A stretch of 64,000 nucleotides of DNA, from contig CAYWIM010000011.1 in assembly GCA_964458325.1 (NCBI GenBank), forward strand, positions 1-64,000. Reading direction: 5' to 3'. The notes under the pieces were generated by a model. That model made no database searches, was not told where the DNA came from, and saw only the letters and a program-made list of their open reading frames with translations. This DNA is from JAGMXM01 sp964458325. GTDB lineage: Bacteria > Verrucomicrobiota > Verrucomicrobiia > Limisphaerales > UBA1319. The position numbers were made by a program, and so were the translations under genes. Positions 61,223-64,000 of this stretch are shown here, piece after piece (the first letter of the stretch is position 1; each line of letters starts with the position of its first letter).

Positions 61223-61249
61223 CGCATGGCGTGTATAAGGAGAGCTGCC

Positions 61250-61420
61250 ATGAAAACCACCGCCCACGCATCCGTCCTGGCCCTCGCGCTGACCGCCCCC
61301 GCCCTCTGGGGCCAGCTCATTCCCGGCAGCCAGCCGGCCGGGAATCCCGACTGGACATTCGCTGGCAATGCTGGCTCCTTTCCCGTGGAACGATTGCGTG
61401 TGCTTGTCCGCTGCCCATAA
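61250..61420 (+). pseudogene. N-terminal fragment of a secreted protein
   Basis: 56 codons: MKTTAHASVLALALTAPALW is a clear signal peptide, then GQLIPGSQPAGNPDWTFAGN and an abrupt end. No family recognised. Probably the start of a gene whose remainder was replaced by the following esterase gene (8 bp downstream). Confidence 0.4.
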
Positions 61421-61427
61421 TTGCCTT

Positions 61428-62441
61428 ATGAAAACAGCCCATCCCGCATTCCTGGTCCTTTGGGTTCTTGGCAGCCTCGGTTGGGCGGCCGAGGCGCCGG
61501 AGATGAAGCCGGCTGCCACGTCGAAATCTCCGGTTCAGGTTGTCCGAAAGGCACAGCCTCCGCTGCCGAAACCCACGCTCGCGAATGTCCCCTACGGCGC
61601 GCACGAGCGACAAGTGCTGGATTTCTACAAAGCCAGATCCGGTCAACCCACGCCGGTGGTATTGTTCATTCACGGCGGCGGCTGGGTGGCCGGCGACAAG
61701 GGCGGCGTCGGCAGCGTGATCCCATGCCTGGACGCCAGCATCTCCATCTGCTCGATCAATTACCGCTACTCATGGCAGGCCCAGATCGCAGGCGTGAAGC
61801 CGCCCGTCCAATGGCCGCTCCACGATGCCGCCCGCGCGCTGCAGTTCCTCCGCGGCAAAGCCGCCGAGTGGAACATTGACAAAGAGCGCATTGGCGCATC
61901 GGGCGGTTCGGCGGGGGCGTGTTCGAGCTTGTGGCTGGCGGTTCACGGTGACATGGCGGATCCGAAGAGCGCAGATCCCGTGGCGCGCGAATCCACGCGC
62001 CTGTGGTGCGCCGCCGTGACGGGCGCACAGACATCGCTCGATCCCCGGCAGTTGAAGGAATGGACGCCGAACAGCCGCTACGGCGGCCATGCATTCGGTT
62101 TCATGGATCCAGAGGACATTCAGTCGCGCGACACCCGCTTCGCCGAGTTCCTCGCCGAGCGCGAATCGGTCCTGCCGTGGATCAAGGAATACTCGCCCAT
62201 CGAACACGCCACTGCTGACGACCCGCCCGTCTACCTCATCTATAGCGCGCCACCAGCGCTCGGCCAGCCGCAGAAGGACCCCACCCACACGGCCAACTAC
62301 GGCGTGAAACTTCAGGAAACACTCCGCGGCATGGGCGCTGATTGCGAGCTCGTATATCCCGGCGCCCCCGGCGTGAAGCATCCGCGGTTGACCGATTTCC
62401 TGATCGACGTGCTCCGGGCGCCCAGCGCAAAAAAGAGTTGA
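61428..62441 (+). CDS. Exported alpha/beta hydrolase (esterase, BD-FAE/HSL-like)
   Basis: 337 residues with a signal peptide (MKTAHPAFLVLWVLGSLGWA). VVLFIHGGGWVAGDKGG carries the oxyanion HGGGW motif. The nucleophile elbow is GASGGSAGA (Ser at the centre), with a candidate Asp in EHATADDPPVYLIYSAPP and His near GVKHPRLTDFLI. Secreted carboxylesterases of this kind deacetylate or deferuloylate plant glycans. The region is mosaic, but this gene seems intact. Confidence 0.82.
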   Translation: MKTAHPAFLVLWVLGSLGWAAEAPEMKPAATSKSPVQVVRKAQPPLPKPTLANVPYGAHERQVLDFYKARSGQPTPVVLFIHGGGWVAGDKGGVGSVIPCLDASISICSINYRYSWQAQIAGVKPPVQWPLHDAARALQFLRGKAAEWNIDKERIGASGGSAGACSSLWLAVHGDMADPKSADPVARESTRLWCAAVTGAQTSLDPRQLKEWTPNSRYGGHAFGFMDPEDIQSRDTRFAEFLAERESVLPWIKEYSPIEHATADDPPVYLIYSAPPALGQPQKDPTHTANYGVKLQETLRGMGADCELVYPGAPGVKHPRLTDFLIDVLRAPSAKKS

Positions 62442-62462
62442 ACGCATGAAAACTGCCCGGAC

Positions 62463-62826
62463 ATGCTCGAACGTGGAGAACTGAAGACGCGCATCTACGC
62501 CATTCGCTCGATTGCCGCCTGGGAGATCCTGGCCAAGACCGGCGTGCGGGCCGCATTCGGCAGCGACATGCTCCGGATCGGCGGGGTTAAAGGCTTCGCC
62601 GATGGCAGCCTCGGATCGTCCACCGCGCGCTTCTTCCAACCATACTCCGACGCACCCCAGACCCGCGGTCTGCTGGTCGGCCAGATGCTCCCCGAAGGCA
62701 TCATGCTCCAACGTGCTGGACCGCGACCTGTGTGCGGCCGATCCATCCGCGATCGGCCAGGCCCGAGTCGTCCTGACCGTCCTGGACGGCACGATCGTGC
62801 ATGACTCGGATCGCCAGAATCCTTGA
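62463..62826 (+). pseudogene. Remnant of YtcJ-like amidohydrolase with internal deletion
   Basis: A middle piece reads TRIYAIRSIAAWEILAKTGV and LRIGGVKGFADGSLGSST, then ARFFQPYSD, as in YtcJ-like metal-dependent amidohydrolases (amidohydrolase 3). After about 62708 the frame changes and the sequence becomes the family C-terminus (NVLDRDLCAADPSAIGQARV, then VLTVLDGTIVHDS). The N-terminus (about 270 residues) and about 230 internal residues are absent. Confidence 0.65.
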
Positions 62827-62877
62827 AAAGCCAAATTCGTTGTGATCGGATCAAATTCTAACAATAATCGCCTTCCC

Positions 62878-63348
62878 ATGCCCGCACCTGCATCGAAAAC
62901 GGACAGACGCTTGCTTGGCACTTGGCGCTCAGACCGCCAGCCCACCGTTGCCGGATGGCGTTTCATCAAACGGCTCACGCCCGAGCGGCGCCGCAAGTTC
63001 CTCGACATCTTCGGGCGCCTGCGCGTCACCTACACACGGACACGCATCCGCGCAGTCCTTCGCGATTACCGATTCACCCAGCGATACGAGCTGCTCGCCG
63101 CGGATTCTGACACCGTCGCCATCCGCTGCGAGGACGCGCAGCTTACCGGCGAGTGGCGAATCGAGCACATTCATTTTGAAGGACGCGACCGATATTGGAT
63201 TGCGCTAGGCCCCAATCGAGAGTGGTTCAAGAGGGTCAGAAATCGAGCGGCGCAAGAAAACGCACGCAGGCAACGCCGGAATTGCCTCTCGTTTGGCAAT
63301 CAAAGGGCATCGCTCCGGCGTCCGTTAGCCGGAACGGTGGGCCGGTAG
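62878..63348 (+). CDS. Conserved small hypothetical protein
   Basis: 156 residues. TDRRLLGTWRSDRQPTVAGW, RRRKFLDIFGRLRVTYTRTR, and QRYELLAADSDTVAIRCED then WRIEHIHFEGRDRYWIAL look like a compact lipocalin-like/beta-barrel protein. It resembles small uncharacterised proteins I associate with Verrucomicrobiota and relatives; function unknown. The C-terminal tail (AAQENARRQRRNCLSFGNQR) is probably not part of the fold. An in-frame GTG lies 36 bp upstream. Sits before the vsr gene. Confidence 0.6.
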   Translation: MPAPASKTDRRLLGTWRSDRQPTVAGWRFIKRLTPERRRKFLDIFGRLRVTYTRTRIRAVLRDYRFTQRYELLAADSDTVAIRCEDAQLTGEWRIEHIHFEGRDRYWIALGPNREWFKRVRNRAAQENARRQRRNCLSFGNQRASLRRPLAGTVGR

Positions 63349-63357
63349 GATTAGATT

Positions 63358-63762
63358 ATGGACCGAGTGAGCAAGGCGACCCGAAGCAAGATCATGGCAG
63401 CGGTTCACACTCGGGATACAGGAGCCGAAAGGACCGTCCGTTCGCTTGTACATGGTCTTGGCTTCCGCTACTCGCTGATTCGTGACGACCTGCCGGGAAA
63501 GCCCGACCTGGTCTTCGTTAGCCGCAAGAAAGTCATCTTTGTGCATGGATGCTTCTGGCACGGGCATGGATGCCGTTATGGGCGGTTGCCTAAAAGCCGA
63601 CGGCACTATTGGGAGCGGAAGATCGCCGTCAACAAAACCCGTGACCGCAGGCAAACAAGAGCCTTGAGAAAAGCCGGCTGGTCTGTCATGGTTGTATGGC
63701 AATGCCAACTTAAGAAGAAAGGCGCCCTCAAGAGGCGAATCGAGGGTTTTCTGAATGGATAA
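63358..63762 (+). CDS. vsr: Very short patch repair endonuclease (Vsr)
   Basis: 134 residues, full length for Vsr. MDRVSKATRSKIMAAVHTRD is the family start. Catalytic and zinc-binding parts: DLPGKPDLVFVSRKKVIFVH with the active-site Asp, and HGCFWHGHGC with Cys/His ligands. Vsr nicks next to T:G mismatches arising from deamination of 5-methylcytosine. Its last 8 bp overlap the start of a cytosine methyltransferase gene, the expected partner. Confidence 0.93.
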   Translation: MDRVSKATRSKIMAAVHTRDTGAERTVRSLVHGLGFRYSLIRDDLPGKPDLVFVSRKKVIFVHGCFWHGHGCRYGRLPKSRRHYWERKIAVNKTRDRRQTRALRKAGWSVMVVWQCQLKKKGALKRRIEGFLNG

Positions 63763-64000
63763 ACGGCCCATAGGAATCGACTTGTTTGCCGGTGCCGGCG
63801 GCATGGCGCTGGGTTTCGAGCAAGCCGGCTTCGACATCGCCGCCGCCGTCGAAATCGATCCGATTCATGCTGCCGTTCATCACTTCAATTTTCCTCAGAC
63901 TACTATCCTTGCCAGGTCGATTGTCGGCTTGACGGGCGACGATATCCGCGAAGCCGCACGCATCGGCCGGAAGAACGTCGATGTTGTGTTTGGCGGACCT
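63755..64000 (+). CDS. DNA cytosine-5 methyltransferase, 5' part (cut by window end)
   Basis: 82 codons visible. IGIDLFAGAGGMALGFEQAG is motif I (SAM binding) of C5 methyltransferases, with the EID of motif II in AAAVEIDPIHA. The window ends at VVFGGP, just before the expected catalytic PCQ motif IV. It overlaps the vsr stop by 8 bp. Whether a restriction endonuclease follows cannot be seen. Confidence 0.92.
   Translation, partial: MDKRPIGIDLFAGAGGMALGFEQAGFDIAAAVEIDPIHAAVHHFNFPQTTILARSIVGLTGDDIREAARIGRKNVDVVFGGP

Noticed and set aside
1..64000. CRISPR arrays, tRNA and rRNA genes
   Set aside because: No regularly spaced direct repeats, cloverleaf sequences or conserved rRNA segments were noticed by eye.

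Overview
The window is a GC-rich bacterial chromosome segment that most resembles Verrucomicrobiota, probably the Limisphaerales/Pedosphaera group. That is an inference from gene content. The supporting signs are an LL-diaminopimelate aminotransferase, a PEP-CTERM protein, many secreted glycan-active enzymes (GH106, sialidase-like, GH172, DUF5107, DUF6807), Tat-exported Gfo/Idh/MocA oxidoreductases, and several exported proteins ending in a degenerate 'RFYR' C-terminal motif. No rRNA, tRNA or CRISPR array was recognised.

Layout. 0.1-3.6 kb (minus strand): a Phd/VapC toxin-antitoxin pair, then a translationally coupled dehydrogenase, MFS transporter and truncated DUF6807 protein. 3.65-4.7 kb: an internally deleted REP-associated transposase, a small lipoprotein and a small HTH/coiled-coil protein. 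4.8-13.9 kb: a glycan catabolic run (GH106 rhamnosidase-like enzyme, sialidase-like protein, MFS transporter, HpcH/HpaI aldolase, D-2-hydroxyacid dehydrogenase). 14-18 kb: a nucleoside hydrolase-like protein, a Fur-family C-terminal remnant, and a compact di-haem peroxidase / Tat phosphoesterase / cytochrome c operon. 18.3-29.7 kb: exported oxidoreductase, discoidin-like protein, GT39-like membrane protein, exported tandem methyltransferase, PEP-CTERM and CBM6 proteins, papain-like protease and a GH172 enzyme with HEAT repeats. 29.7-39.5 kb: a YyaL-type thioredoxin-domain protein and a 2,408-residue surface protein.

40-44.5 kb holds a molybdenum hydroxylase cassette (2Fe-2S subunit, Tat-exported molybdopterin subunit, XdhC, MocA-type nucleotidyltransferase). 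44.5-47.6 kb holds housekeeping genes (obgE, rpmA, rplU, dapL) with a visible promoter. 47.7-53.9 kb carries an RND efflux pump with its adaptor and a PiT phosphate transporter with its DUF47 partner. 54-55.3 kb is a Tat-exported oxidoreductase. 55.4-56.2 kb is a detached polymorphic-toxin C-terminus followed by a probable immunity gene. 56.4-59.8 kb is a large DUF5107/TPR protein. 59.8-64 kb is mosaic: gene fragments, an RHH-DUF433/DUF5615 pair, an esterase, a small conserved protein, then Vsr and a cytosine-5 methyltransferase cut by the window end.

Repeats. GC-rich hairpins punctuate the intergenic regions. One short element lies in frame inside the GH106 gene, flanked by a 20-bp direct repeat, and a palindrome-rich stretch interrupts a pilin-like start near 26.5 kb. 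Together with the transposase remnant these suggest past activity of a REP-like element. The least understood candidates are the peroxidase/phosphoesterase/cytochrome operon, the detached toxin-immunity pair, the shared 'RFYR' C-terminal module and the in-frame repeat.
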